Below are positions 8,063 through 16,384 of a DNA stretch of 64,000 nt, in pieces (the first letter of the stretch is position 1; every line of letters begins with the position of its first letter). Source of the DNA: an uncultured Clostridia bacterium (GTDB lineage: Bacteria > Bacillota > Clostridia > Lachnospirales > Anaerotignaceae); NCBI GenBank assembly GCA_910586765.1, contig CAJUJJ010000014.1, positions 7,040-71,039 on the forward strand. The letters are read 5' to 3'. The position numbers and the translations under genes are program-made. The notes below the pieces were generated by a model. That model was not told the DNA's origin. It saw only the letters and a list, made by a program, of their open reading frames with translations, and did no database searches.

Positions 8063-9409
8063 ATGAATTTGCCAGAACAGTATATTGAAAATATGAAAAA
8101 ACTTTTGGGGGAAAAGGAATTTCAACAATATTTGAATTGCTTTGAACAAAAAAGATATGCAGGAATACGTATCAATACATTAAAGTGGAGTAAAGAAGAA
8201 TTTTTAAAAAAAAGAATATTTGATACAGAACAAGTAGCATGGTGTGAGGAAGGATATTATTGTGATGAAAAAGTACGTCCAGCGAAACACCCTTATTATG
8301 CCGCAGGGCTATATTATATACAAGAGCCAAGTGCTATGTCAGCCGCAGCTATATTACCTATAAATAAAGGAGAATGTGTACTTGATGTTTGTGCTGCACC
8401 TGGAGGAAAAAGTACACAGTTGGGGGCAAAATTAGGACAAACAGGTGTATTAGTAAGCAATGACATCAGTGCAGGCAGAACAAAAGCACTTTTAAAAAAT
8501 ATAGAATGCTTTGGTATTACAAATAGTATTGTAATGAGTGAAACACCTCAAAGACTTTCAGAACGTTTTGAACAGTATTTTGATAAAATATTAATAGATG
8601 CACCATGTTCTGGAGAGGGTATGTTTCGCAAAGATAGTGATATGATAAAAAAATGGAATAATGATTTGATAACATATTGTATAACACAACAAAAAGAAAT
8701 ATTACGATGTTGTGCTGTGATGCTGAAAGCAGGTGGAATGATGCTATATTCTACTTGTACATTTTCTCCAGAGGAAAATGAATATATTATAAAAGAGTTT
8801 TTACAATGTCATAAAGAATTTACCATTGTACCTATAGAAACAAAATGGGGATTTGAAAAGGGAATGATAGAAGGCTGTGTAAGGTTATTTCCTCATAAAA
8901 TAAAAGGAGAAGGACATTTTTTGGCATTGCTTCAGAAACAAGGAGAGCATAAAAATAGTATTTTCGAAACAGAAAGAGAACAAATTGATAATAGAATGTC
9001 ACTTTTTTGGGAATTTGAAAAACAAGTATTAAAACCAAATTGGCAAAAAACGAAGGGAATTTATAAAATGTATGGTGATGATTTATACTATATTCCTGAA
9101 AATGTGCCGATGCTAAAAGGGCTTAGAGTGTTAAGAAGTGGCTTACAGTTAGGAACATTTAAAAAAAATAGATTTGAACCTTCTCATGCTTTTGCACTTG
9201 CACTAAATAAGAATGATGTCAATAATTATATTGATTTTAATTCAAAACAAGAGTATGCTATAAGGTATTTAAAAGGAGAAAGTATTTCAGTACCAGAACA
9301 AAGAAATGGTTGGTGTATTGTTTGTGTAGATGGCTATACATTAGGTTGGGCAAAACTACAAAATGGGCGATTAAAAAATAAATATCCTGTAAGCTGGAAA
9401 TGGCAATAA
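8063..9409 (+). CDS. rsmF: 16S rRNA m5C methyltransferase, RsmF/NOP2/sun family
   Basis: SAM-dependent RNA cytosine-5 methyltransferase of 448 residues. The SAM-binding motif is DVCAAPGGKSTQ (around 108-119). The two family cysteines are C182 in DAPCSGEGM and the nucleophile C232 in YSTCTFSPEEN. About 200 residues follow as the RsmF-type C-terminal RNA-binding region. ATG 8063 with GGTGG upstream is preferred over an ATG 19 codons earlier that has no ribosome binding site. The exact target cytosine is inferred from the family only. Confidence 0.88.
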   Translation: MNLPEQYIENMKKLLGEKEFQQYLNCFEQKRYAGIRINTLKWSKEEFLKKRIFDTEQVAWCEEGYYCDEKVRPAKHPYYAAGLYYIQEPSAMSAAAILPINKGECVLDVCAAPGGKSTQLGAKLGQTGVLVSNDISAGRTKALLKNIECFGITNSIVMSETPQRLSERFEQYFDKILIDAPCSGEGMFRKDSDMIKKWNNDLITYCITQQKEILRCCAVMLKAGGMMLYSTCTFSPEENEYIIKEFLQCHKEFTIVPIETKWGFEKGMIEGCVRLFPHKIKGEGHFLALLQKQGEHKNSIFETEREQIDNRMSLFWEFEKQVLKPNWQKTKGIYKMYGDDLYYIPENVPMLKGLRVLRSGLQLGTFKKNRFEPSHAFALALNKNDVNNYIDFNSKQEYAIRYLKGESISVPEQRNGWCIVCVDGYTLGWAKLQNGRLKNKYPVSWKWQ

Positions 9410-9410
9410 A

Positions 9411-9437
9411 AAAGCACCTGTAAAAACAAGTGCCTTT
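9411..9437 (+). terminator. Weak hairpin after rsmF
   Basis: Short stem (gcac 9414-9417 with gtgc 9430-9433, plus tg/ca inside) with A and T runs at its flanks. It is probably a weak terminator; a better hairpin follows at 9485. Confidence 0.45.
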
Positions 9438-9484
9438 GTAAAATGTTTATTGTGCTATTAATTTGTATGTAATTTGATGAGAGC

Positions 9485-9519
9485 AACTCCTTCTATGTAT
9501 TAGAGGGAGTTTACTTTTT
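9485..9519 (+). terminator. Terminator-like hairpin overlapping the end of the coiled-coil gene
   Basis: A 10-bp stem (9485-9494 with 9502-9511) with a 7-base loop is followed by a T-rich tail on the plus strand. The stop codon of the minus-strand gene (9500-9502) lies inside it. It most likely ends rsmF read-through. Confidence 0.6.
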
Positions 9520-9868
9520 TTAAACGGTTTATATCATAAGTGTGTGACATAATAGCAGTATCAAAATTGTTGCTTTTTAATTTTATAGACGTAATGTCTT
9601 CAGACATAACATCAATTTTTGTTTCAACGCTGGTCAGTCTATCTTCAACATTGGTCAATCTATCTTCAATGTTAGTCAATCTGTTTTCGACATTGGTTAC
9701 TCTAGTTTTTACCTCTTGTAAATCAGCTTTAACGGTATCTATTTTATCATTCAAAATAGAATAGCTATCTTTTACAACATCAAGTACTTCTTTCATACCA
9801 CATTGTATTTGTTCCTGCATGGCTTGTTTTAATTCATCAATGATTTCTTTTTTTTCTTGTGGCATCAT
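9500..9868 (-). CDS. Heptad-repeat coiled-coil protein, unknown function
   Basis: A 122-residue soluble protein. Residues about 35-95 are a long coiled coil built from near-identical seven-residue units of the type NVEDRLT. It has no signal peptide and no membrane segment. The start is ATG-ATG, and AAAGGA is about 11 bases upstream. It may be an oligomerisation or scaffolding protein, but no partner gene adjoins it. Confidence 0.65.
   Translation of the reverse strand: MMPQEKKEIIDELKQAMQEQIQCGMKEVLDVVKDSYSILNDKIDTVKADLQEVKTRVTNVENRLTNIEDRLTNVEDRLTSVETKIDVMSEDITSIKLKSNNFDTAIMSHTYDINRLKKVNSL
9619..9702. repeat. Four imperfect 21-bp tandem repeats inside the coiled-coil gene
   Basis: Units 9619-9639, 9640-9660, 9661-9681 and 9682-9702 are each 21 bases, that is one heptad per unit. 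Copy-number change would keep the reading frame and alter rod length in 7-residue steps. Confidence 0.8.
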
Positions 9869-9956
9869 AGTAACATCATTCCTTTCTATGCTTTAACAAT
9901 ATTATACCATTATGAAATGTTTTTTGTACATTCTATTTTTATAATATTACTACATT

Positions 9957-10766
9957 TTATAACGGAATATCTATAAAACGAGGTTGCTGTTTTTCAAAAA
10001 GAGTAAATGCTTTAAATCCTGCATTTTGTAACAATTTATAGGCATCTTTAAAATGAGAGGCAATATATTCTGGAGAATGTGCGTCAGAACCTATTGTAAC
10101 AATTTCTCCTCCCAATTCTCTATAACGCTGTAAAATTTCAATTTTAGGGTGTATATAACCTAAACCATATTTAATACCAGAAGTATTGAGTTCTATTCCT
10201 TTGTCTTTTCTGATTAAAAGTTTTAATATTTCGTCAATAATTTCTCTAAACTCATTATAATTCAAATTTCTGTTGTCATAGTTTCCATAGCGATTGACAT
10301 AATCTATATGACCATATACATTAAAACAGTCATAAATTTTTACATTGTTGTATAAGTCTTCGAAATATTCTAAATAGGCATTATGCTGTGTTTTACCTTC
10401 ATAAAAAGAATTTCCGTAAAGTTCCAAACCTTTTACACAATGTGTAGAACCTATTACAAAATCAAATATACCATTGTTATAAAAATCATCTGTTTCTTTT
10501 TTGACATGACATTGTAAACCAAATTCTACACCTTTGCGAATGATAATTTTATCACTGTATTTTTGCTGCATTTGTTGTATTTTTTTTGTATAGGCATCAT
10601 AGTCAAGCAAAAAAGGAAATTCTGGGTCAGGATATTGATAATCTAAATGGTCTGTAATAGCAATCTCTTTTAGTCCTAGTAATATCGCTTTTTCAATCAT
10701 ATCTTCCATAGCAGTATCACTATCAGAAGAAAAATTTGTGTGCATATGATAATCAGAATAAATCAT
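9957..10766 (-). CDS. hisK: PHP-domain phosphatase, histidinol-phosphatase (HisJ/HisK) family
   Basis: Metal-dependent phosphoesterase with the PHP fold, 269 residues. Metal-ligand motifs in order: H7-M-H9 near the N terminus, D39-H40 in AITDHLD, E in GVEFGLQ, GSTHC, the YGHIDYV block, and GSDAHSPE near the end. The family is known for histidinol-phosphate hydrolysis, but no his gene is nearby, so another sugar-phosphate substrate is possible. It lies 22 bases downstream of mnmA (which starts at 11847), with AAGGAGG before its ATG, so it is probably cotranscribed. Confidence 0.82.
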   Translation of the reverse strand: MIYSDYHMHTNFSSDSDTAMEDMIEKAILLGLKEIAITDHLDYQYPDPEFPFLLDYDAYTKKIQQMQQKYSDKIIIRKGVEFGLQCHVKKETDDFYNNGIFDFVIGSTHCVKGLELYGNSFYEGKTQHNAYLEYFEDLYNNVKIYDCFNVYGHIDYVNRYGNYDNRNLNYNEFREIIDEILKLLIRKDKGIELNTSGIKYGLGYIHPKIEILQRYRELGGEIVTIGSDAHSPEYIASHFKDAYKLLQNAGFKAFTLFEKQQPRFIDIPL

Positions 10767-10788
10767 TTTATTTCCTCCTTAATAAAAA

Positions 10789-11847
10789 TTATTTTGAACA
10801 GATAATTGTACCACCACAAGCAACATATTCTTCATCATAAAATACAACTGCTTGTCCTGGTGTGATAGCACGTTGAGGCTCATCAAATATACATTCTATT
10901 TCATTTTGATTTTTCATATAAACAGTACACCAAGCCTTATTGTGATGATAGCGTATTTTTGCCTGTAAACGCATACCATTTTCTATTTTCTCTATTCCCA
11001 TAAAATTTAATTTGTCTGCATAAAGTGTTTTTTGAAATAGTGCATCATTTTCACAAAGTATTACTTCATTTTTATCTGCATCAATGGCATAAACATACAT
11101 AGGTTTGCCAAAAGAAACGCCAAGTCCTTTTCTTTGCCCCACTGTATAATGAATAATCCCTTTATGTTTTGCTAATATATTTCCCTCTAAATCCACAAAA
11201 TTGCCAGAAGGATATGTTGTATTTGTCTGTGTTTGTATAAAATTGCTGTAATCATCATCTGGTATAAAACAAATTTCTTGACTATCTGCTTTTTGAGAGA
11301 TTTTGACATTAATTTGTTCTGCAATTTTTCTAATTTCTTCTTTGTGATATGCTCCTACAGGCATTAAAGTATTTTGTAATTGTTGCTGTGTTAAATTGTA
11401 AAGGGCATATGTTTGGTCTTTTTTATCTGTAACAGAAGTTTTTAATGTATAGCGTTGTGTTTGAGGGTGTTTTACAATTTGAGCATAATGTCCTGTAGCA
11501 ACAAAATCAGCACCAATTTGATTTTTAAATTGTAAAAGAGCTTCCCATTTTACACAACGATTGCATACAGTACAAGGGTTAGGAGTATGTCCCAGCTGAT
11601 ATTCTGAGATAAAATAATCAATTACATTTTTTTGAAATTCTTTTCTGAAGTCAATAGTGAAATAAGGAATATTTAATTGGTGAGCAATTTCCCAAGCGTC
11701 TTTTTCAGCAGAAGTTGTTCCCATTTCTTTTGGCAACACTTGCATAGTAACGCCTATTACATTATATCCTTGCTGTTTTAATAAATATGCTGCAACGGAA
11801 CTGTCTACGCCTCCAGACATTCCTACAACGACTGTTTTTTTATTCAT
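10789..11847 (-). CDS. mnmA: tRNA-specific 2-thiouridylase MnmA
   Basis: Thiolates U34 of Lys, Glu and Gln tRNAs using sulfur from a cysteine desulfurase such as the NifS encoded at 379. The PP-loop ATPase motif SGGVDSS is at 11-17. The catalytic cysteines are C95 in PNPCTVCNRC and C193 in DSQEICFIP, giving the alternate-disulfide type. The protein has 352 residues when started at the ATG at 11847, which is preceded by AAAGGTGG at a spacing of 8. A GTG four codons upstream overlaps the ribosome binding site and is rejected. TATAAT lies near 11885 on the minus strand. Confidence 0.96.
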   Translation of the reverse strand: MNKKTVVVGMSGGVDSSVAAYLLKQQGYNVIGVTMQVLPKEMGTTSAEKDAWEIAHQLNIPYFTIDFRKEFQKNVIDYFISEYQLGHTPNPCTVCNRCVKWEALLQFKNQIGADFVATGHYAQIVKHPQTQRYTLKTSVTDKKDQTYALYNLTQQQLQNTLMPVGAYHKEEIRKIAEQINVKISQKADSQEICFIPDDDYSNFIQTQTNTTYPSGNFVDLEGNILAKHKGIIHYTVGQRKGLGVSFGKPMYVYAIDADKNEVILCENDALFQKTLYADKLNFMGIEKIENGMRLQAKIRYHHNKAWCTVYMKNQNEIECIFDEPQRAITPGQAVVFYDEEYVACGGTIICSK

Positions 11848-11966
11848 AGTATTTTCCACCTTTAATTATTAGTGGTATTATACTATCATATTTTACTGTA
11901 TTTTACAATAAAGAACATTGTTTATTGATAAAAAGAAAATATTTATTGAAAAACAATAAAAAAATA

Positions 11967-11995
11967 TTGAAAAACAAAAAATACTGTGTTATAGT
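11967..11995 (+). promoter_or_regulatory. Promoter of the DUF2975-HTH-DUF4173 operon
   Basis: TTGAAA at 11967-11972, a 17-base spacer and TATAGT at 11990-11995. The AGGAGG of the first gene follows within 20 bases, so the leader is short. Confidence 0.7.
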
Positions 11996-12019
11996 AGTGA
12001 TAGATAGGAGGAAGAATAA

Positions 12020-12460
12020 ATGAAATTGGAACAATGTGTAAAATGGCTGTTGGATTTGATGTATTATGGCGGTTGTGTAGTTTGTGCTAGTATTCCTGTT
12101 GCTTTTCAATATATGGGAAAGTGGTATACTGTTTTTCAAACACATTTTATAGCAATGTGTATATTATTTTTTGTAGCAGGAGTGTTTGCAGTAATGATAA
12201 TAGGAGAATTAAGAAAAATGTTTCAAACGGTGTTAGAACAAAACTGTTTTATACAACAAAATGTAATTAGCTTGAAAAGAATGGGATATTATAGTATTGC
12301 TACTTCTATAGCAACTACAATAAGGTTGTTTTATACAGTAACACCTTCTACTGTTGTTATTATTATTATATTTTTTATAGCAGGGCTGTTTAGCTTTGTA
12401 TTATCAAAAGTATTTCAACAGGCTGTAAATTATAAACAAGAAAATGACTTGACCATATAG
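12020..12460 (+). CDS. DUF2975 family membrane protein
   Basis: 146 residues with about four hydrophobic segments (roughly 14-32, 46-66, 92-112, 118-136), matching the DUF2975 (YoaS-like) layout. This family is typically encoded next to a small Cro/CI-type regulator, as here 10 bases downstream. The function is not established; a membrane component of an HTH-regulated stress or defence module is a common guess. The start has TAGGAGG upstream. Confidence 0.75.
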   Translation: MKLEQCVKWLLDLMYYGGCVVCASIPVAFQYMGKWYTVFQTHFIAMCILFFVAGVFAVMIIGELRKMFQTVLEQNCFIQQNVISLKRMGYYSIATSIATTIRLFYTVTPSTVVIIIIFFIAGLFSFVLSKVFQQAVNYKQENDLTI

Positions 12461-12470
12461 GAGGAAAAAC

Positions 12471-12680
12471 ATGGGAATACGTGTAAATTTAGATGTGGTC
12501 ATGGCACAAAGAAAAATGGGCTTAACAGAGTTAGCCAAAGAAGTAGATATAACCATGGCAAATTTATCTATATTAAAAAATAATAAAGCAAAGGCAATAC
12601 GTTTTTCTACATTAGAAAGCATATGTAAAACATTGAACTGCCAGCCAGGAGATATATTAGAATTTATAGAGGAGGAGTGA
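12471..12680 (+). CDS. Cro/CI-type HTH regulator (YozG-like)
   Basis: 69-residue protein consisting of one helix-turn-helix domain. It has the pattern of the small XRE regulators paired with DUF2975: an N-terminal strand (RVNLDVVMAQ), the HTH at about 17-55 (LTELAKEVDITMANLS), and the end CKTLNCQPGDILEF. It probably represses its own operon. It has a TAGGAGG site and its stop is 3 bases from the next start, so the three genes are one transcription unit. Confidence 0.88.
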   Translation: MGIRVNLDVVMAQRKMGLTELAKEVDITMANLSILKNNKAKAIRFSTLESICKTLNCQPGDILEFIEEE

Positions 12681-12683
12681 AAA

Positions 12684-14261
12684 ATGGGAGAAGAACAAAA
12701 AAAAGAAATAGAACAACAAGAAATAGAAAATGAAAAACAAGAATTACAAAAGATATTGGAGAAAGAACAACAAACAACACAACAACAAACAAAAAAACAA
12801 ACAGAATATCAACAAAAGATAAAACAGAAATTTTGGAATTTTGTATTAACGAGTATATGTTTTGCATTTTTTTATGTAATAGGAACATATAAAATTCGTA
12901 CAGGTATAGGTGTTTTTGTAGCTTCGTTAGGACAAATAGGTTGTTGCTTTGTAGTACTGAAGTTATGGGAAGTAACGGTCAAAAAAGATACTATTTATTA
13001 TATTGTTATGATAATTATAATGAATGTGCTTATGCTATGGACAGACCAAAGTTTTTTACATTTTTGGCATAAAAAAATGATATTACTTTTGTTTTTTATG
13101 ATGATGCTGCATCAATTTTATGAAGATAAATTATGGAGTTTAAAAACATATATTTATAATTTGTTTTTGTTACTTTTTGGTAGTGTGGCAAGTTTATTTG
13201 ACCCTGTAGAAAATTTTATTGAACAGATGAAAAAAAAGGAACAAAAAAATCAAAAGTGGTCGTATATCATATTAGGATTAGGTATTGCATTGCCTTTGAC
13301 ATTTTTGATTGTAGCAATGCTGATGTCAGCAGATGGTGTTTTTGCGAATATGATAATTAAATTGGTAGGAAATTTGTTTTTACCTCAAAATGTCATTGCA
13401 GTAACATTTTTATTTGTGTTAGGCTATTGGCTGTTTTATTGTTTTGTGTCAGGATTAGCAAGAAAAGAAGTGTCACAGAAAACAAAAGAAAGTAAACAAG
13501 CAGAACCTATTATTGCTATTACGTTTACGAGTGTGTTGCTTGTGGTATATGTGCTTTTCTGTAGTATACAGATATGGTATTTGTTTATAGGAAAGGGAAA
13601 ATTGCCAGAGGAATTTACATATGCTAGTTATGCTAGAAGAGGATTTTTTGAACTGCTTTTTGTAAGTTTGATAAACTTTTTAATGGTAGTAGTATGTAAT
13701 TGGAAATTTAGAAAAAATAAAATATTGAATGGTGTATTGATAGCGATTTCTGTATGTAATTTTATTATGATGGCATCATCATTTTATAGAATGGTGTTGT
13801 ATGTGAAGGCATATCATATGACAGTGATGAGAATGTATGTACTTTGGTTTTTGGCAATGCTTGCAGTAAGTATGGCAGGAGTGGTATATACCATATTCCA
13901 TAAAGAAAAAAGATTATATCAATATTTGTTTGTAGTAGTGTTTGTGTTTTTAACAGCGTTGAGTGCGGTAAGACCGCAAGCATATGTAACAAGATATAAT
14001 TTGGAGCATATGAAACAGTATACAAAAACAGATATTAATCATATTATATATGCTTGTTCATTAGATGTTGTACCAGAATTGGCAAAAATAGATGTAAATA
14101 AAATTGTGGTAAGTGAAGATGAAGAAAGCGGAGAGGAAATGATAAAAAAATATTTTAAAAGGGTGTTGGAAGAATGTGAAGAAAAGACAGCAAGAGAATA
14201 TCATATTGGAGTGGAACAAGCAGAAAAAGCGGCAAGGCAATATTTAGAAAAACATAGATAG
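12684..14261 (+). CDS. DUF4153/DUF4173-type polytopic membrane protein
   Basis: 525 residues. The first 50 are charged and Gln/Glu-rich and look like a cytoplasmic coiled segment. About ten or more transmembrane segments follow to residue 420, and a soluble C-terminal region of about 100 residues ends the protein. Layout and the segment SLFDPVENFIEQ fit the DUF4173 family often found with DUF2975 and a small HTH protein. No catalytic motif is visible. The function is unknown. Confidence 0.7.
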   Translation: MGEEQKKEIEQQEIENEKQELQKILEKEQQTTQQQTKKQTEYQQKIKQKFWNFVLTSICFAFFYVIGTYKIRTGIGVFVASLGQIGCCFVVLKLWEVTVKKDTIYYIVMIIIMNVLMLWTDQSFLHFWHKKMILLLFFMMMLHQFYEDKLWSLKTYIYNLFLLLFGSVASLFDPVENFIEQMKKKEQKNQKWSYIILGLGIALPLTFLIVAMLMSADGVFANMIIKLVGNLFLPQNVIAVTFLFVLGYWLFYCFVSGLARKEVSQKTKESKQAEPIIAITFTSVLLVVYVLFCSIQIWYLFIGKGKLPEEFTYASYARRGFFELLFVSLINFLMVVVCNWKFRKNKILNGVLIAISVCNFIMMASSFYRMVLYVKAYHMTVMRMYVLWFLAMLAVSMAGVVYTIFHKEKRLYQYLFVVVFVFLTALSAVRPQAYVTRYNLEHMKQYTKTDINHIIYACSLDVVPELAKIDVNKIVVSEDEESGEEMIKKYFKRVLEECEEKTAREYHIGVEQAEKAARQYLEKHR

Positions 14262-14262
14262 T

Positions 14263-14285
14263 AAAGAGGGCCAAAAGCCCTCTTT
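14263..14285 (+). terminator. Terminator after the DUF4173 gene
   Basis: A 9-bp perfect stem (14263-14271 with 14277-14285, aaagagggc/gccctcttt) directly after the stop codon. The T-run is short and interrupted. Confidence 0.75.
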
Positions 14286-14371
14286 ATTTATAGTTATGTA
14301 ATATGCCTATATAAAATTTAGTTTTAATTTAATAGTTTTACTTAAATTTTCATTCAATGTTCTTATAATTT

Positions 14372-14665
14372 TTATTCTTTAACTGGTTCTAGTTCAAAAT
14401 ATCTAGGAATATCATCATATTCATTTGATAATATAGAGATATATTCATCCGCCAAAACTACAATTGCAAATAATCTTAGAGGGTCTAATTCTTCAAATTT
14501 TTTATCATCTTTTTCTGCTGTCCAAATAAAATATTTTTCAAACCATTTGTAATAATCAGGTTCTTCAATTTTAACATAAATTTTATATCCCATTTTCTTT
14601 AATTTGTCAATGGCACAATTATATGCGTTATTGTTAAATTTATCATAATTTTCTGGTAATCTCAT
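14372..14665 (-). CDS. Small protein, third of three tandem paralogues
   Basis: 97 residues, not recognised. It shares with the two genes upstream the order AIDKL-x3-GYKIYV, then an aromatic Y-x-IW strand, then DPLRLFAIVVL with an acidic tail. It is soluble, acidic and has no signal peptide. It is last in the minus-strand run, 22 bases after its neighbour's stop; a weak GAAAGAAG ribosome binding site precedes it. Tandem divergent small paralogues of this sort are often immunity proteins, but that is speculation here. Confidence 0.62.
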   Translation of the reverse strand: MRLPENYDKFNNNAYNCAIDKLKKMGYKIYVKIEEPDYYKWFEKYFIWTAEKDDKKFEELDPLRLFAIVVLADEYISILSNEYDDIPRYFELEPVKE

Positions 14666-14687
14666 AATTATAAAACTTCTTTCTTTA

Positions 14688-14948
14688 TTAAAGTATTAAA
14701 AATTTATTTGATATATCTTTGTGTAATTTATCTGCATAAAATTCTTCCCCATATTCCTGATATAATGCCACAATCGCTAATAATTTTAATGGGTCAGTAG
14801 CAGAAAAACTTTTTCCACTTTTTTTGGCTATCCATATATATTCTTTGTTAAATTCTGCTTGTCTATCTATCACAAAAACTTCATATTTCCATTGTATCAA
14901 TTTATCAATAGCAAAATTATATGTATTTTCTTGGTCAACTAATCCCAT
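14688..14948 (-). CDS. Small protein, second of three tandem paralogues
   Basis: 86 residues when started at the ATG at 14948, which has GAGGTG about 11 bases upstream. A start 12 codons earlier would overlap the preceding gene and is less likely. It contains the shared AIDKLIQWKYEVFVI, YIWIA and DPLKLLAIVALYQEYG blocks. Function unknown. Confidence 0.62.
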   Translation of the reverse strand: MGLVDQENTYNFAIDKLIQWKYEVFVIDRQAEFNKEYIWIAKKSGKSFSATDPLKLLAIVALYQEYGEEFYADKLHKDISNKFLIL

Positions 14949-14971
14949 ATAATAAAAACACCTCTTTTTTG

Positions 14972-15205
14972 TTATTTTATCCATTCATCATAATAATTAA
15001 AAACACTATCCTTAGAATCCCAATCTTCTTTTATAATCATTAAGGCTAATAATCTTAAAATATCTGTAGCAACTAGTGTACTATTATTATTATAATTTAC
15101 TGCTCTCCAATAAATATGATTTATCCCAGAAATATCCATATATAAAATATATCCATTTTTCATCAATAAATCTATTGCAAAATCACAATGTGTAGCGTAT
15201 AACAT
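14972..15205 (-). CDS. Small protein, first of three tandem paralogues
   Basis: 77 residues; AAGGAG precedes its ATG. It has the shared blocks AIDLLMKNGYILYMDI, the IYWRA strand and TDILRLLALMIIKEDW, but lacks the N-terminal extension and is the most diverged. The run of three is flanked by A+T-rich DNA. Confidence 0.62.
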   Translation of the reverse strand: MLYATHCDFAIDLLMKNGYILYMDISGINHIYWRAVNYNNNSTLVATDILRLLALMIIKEDWDSKDSVFNYYDEWIK

Positions 15206-15292
15206 AGTATCTTACTCCTTATATAATATATTTATATAATAACATACATATTAATAAAATAAAATTAAAATTTTATTTTTATAAACTAGAAG

Positions 15293-15314
15293 TTTCGTTA
15301 TAGCGAAATTTTTT
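15293..15314 (+). terminator. Orphan terminator-like hairpin
   Basis: A 6-bp stem with a tetraloop (tttcgt/gcgaaa, 15293-15298 with 15303-15308) is followed by T residues on the plus strand. No plus-strand gene ends nearby. It could be a remnant or an attenuator before the 73-residue gene. Confidence 0.5.
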
Positions 15315-15378
15315 ATCTTATTTTGATATTATAATAACTTAATAAAAAACAATATATTTTATTAAGGAGGGAATATTT

Positions 15379-15600
15379 ATGAAAATAAGATTAAGAAGAA
15401 AGAGAAAAATGACAAAAGTGATGCGCTGGATATTATCTAACCCAAAAGAATTTTTTTTAATATGTGGTGTTGGAGCAGAACGTATGACAGATGAAAAATT
15501 TGAAAAAATGTTAAGATTTTTAAGAAATGAAGAATTTGAAGTATTATTTATGGTTTTGATGGCAGTACACCATGAAAAAATAGGCATAGACATTGAATAA
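15379..15600 (+). CDS. Small protein of unknown function
   Basis: 73 residues, not recognised. It has a very basic N terminus (MKIRLRRKRKMTKVMRW), then amphipathic helices (KFEKMLRFLRNEEFEVLF). There is no clear membrane span, although the region 24-31 and 53-62 is hydrophobic. AAGGAGG precedes the ATG at ideal distance, which argues it is translated. It sits alone between the paralogue cluster and the ribosomal operon. Confidence 0.55.
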   Translation: MKIRLRRKRKMTKVMRWILSNPKEFFLICGVGAERMTDEKFEKMLRFLRNEEFEVLFMVLMAVHHEKIGIDIE

Positions 15601-15736
15601 ATTGTTTTAAAATGGGAAAGACTTTTTATGTAAAATGAAAAGAAAAAAAAGTGTGTTTGTGCAATTCATCTAAAAAAGACACAATATTATTGTGAAAATT
15701 ATTACAATATTTTTGTAACAAAGTCAAAAAAAATAC

Positions 15737-15765
15737 TTGCAAACAAATGGATTTTAATGTATACT
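15737..15765 (+). promoter_or_regulatory. Promoter of the S10-spc-alpha operon
   Basis: TTGCAA at 15737-15742, a 17-base spacer and TATACT at 15760-15765. Transcription should start near 15772, leaving a leader of about 250 bases before rpsJ. Bases 15601-15736 are A+T-rich with no gene. Confidence 0.75.
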
Positions 15766-15771
15766 GAATTA

Positions 15772-16024
15772 CGTTGTGACATACGAGCGATGATACAGAA
15801 GGTTGCGGCATACAAAACGAGTTGTGTGCAGGTTTTTCTGAGGAGCGATGTCCAGTTCAAGAAACCGGGCGACATGGTCACTGTACTGAATATAGGAAAA
15901 AGATATTCTCAAAAAAAGAGGATAGTTCTGTGTATCTTTACGTTGCGAGATACGTCCGAATGAGTGTGCAGTCACCGCTTGTCGTGCTGAAGTTCAATAG
16001 TGCGAAAAGGAGGGGACTTTTTTT
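15772..16024 (+). promoter_or_regulatory. Long structured leader of the S10 operon
   Basis: This leader is clearly richer in G+C than neighbouring non-coding DNA. Visible helices: atgtc/gacat (15848-15852 with 15871-15875) enclosing a ccagtt/aaaccgg arm, and gtatct/agatac (15932-15937 with 15948-15953). Two similar segments occur, at about 15771-15789 and 15941-15957 (acgttg-n-ga-n-atacg). AGGAGGGG for rpsJ starts near 16008. In E. coli L4 acts on the S10 leader; whether this one binds a ribosomal protein is inference. Confidence 0.5.
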
Positions 16025-16339
16025 ATGGCTAACCCAAAAATCAGAATCAGTCTAAAAGCGTACGATCATAAGTTGATCGACCAGTCCGCAGCTCAAATTA
16101 TAGAGACTGCAAAGAAAACAGGTGCTCAGGTAAGTGGACCTATTCCACTTCCAACAAAAAAAGAAGTTGTAACAATATTAAGAGCAGTACACAAATATAA
16201 AGACTCTAGAGAGCAATTCGAAATGAGAACACATAAAAGACTGATTGATATTATATCACCAAGCCCAAAAACAGCAGATGCTTTGAGCAGATTAGATTTG
16301 CCAGCAGGTGTTGATATTGTGTTAAAAGTGATGAAATAA
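16025..16339 (+). CDS. rpsJ: Ribosomal protein uS10
   Basis: Component of the 30S head and, with NusB, of antitermination complexes. 104 residues, full length, with the typical IRISLKAYDHKLIDQSA start and the HKRLIDI block. It is first gene of the ribosomal operon, behind a long leader. Unusually, 193 non-coding bases separate it from rplC. Confidence 0.98.
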   Translation: MANPKIRISLKAYDHKLIDQSAAQIIETAKKTGAQVSGPIPLPTKKEVVTILRAVHKYKDSREQFEMRTHKRLIDIISPSPKTADALSRLDLPAGVDIVLKVMK

Positions 16340-16384
16340 TAAAAGTCAAAAAAAGTTGATATAATGATGAAATGAAAAAAACAA

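Noticed and set aside
12664..12888. 74-residue hydrophobic minus-strand frame opposite the start of the DUF4173 gene
   Set aside because: It is the complement of a Lys/Gln/Glu-rich coding stretch, which reads as Leu/Phe/Val; not a real membrane protein.
14948..14984. 12-codon longer start for the second small paralogue
   Set aside because: It would overlap the preceding gene; the inner ATG has GAGGTG upstream and matches the paralogues' N termini better.
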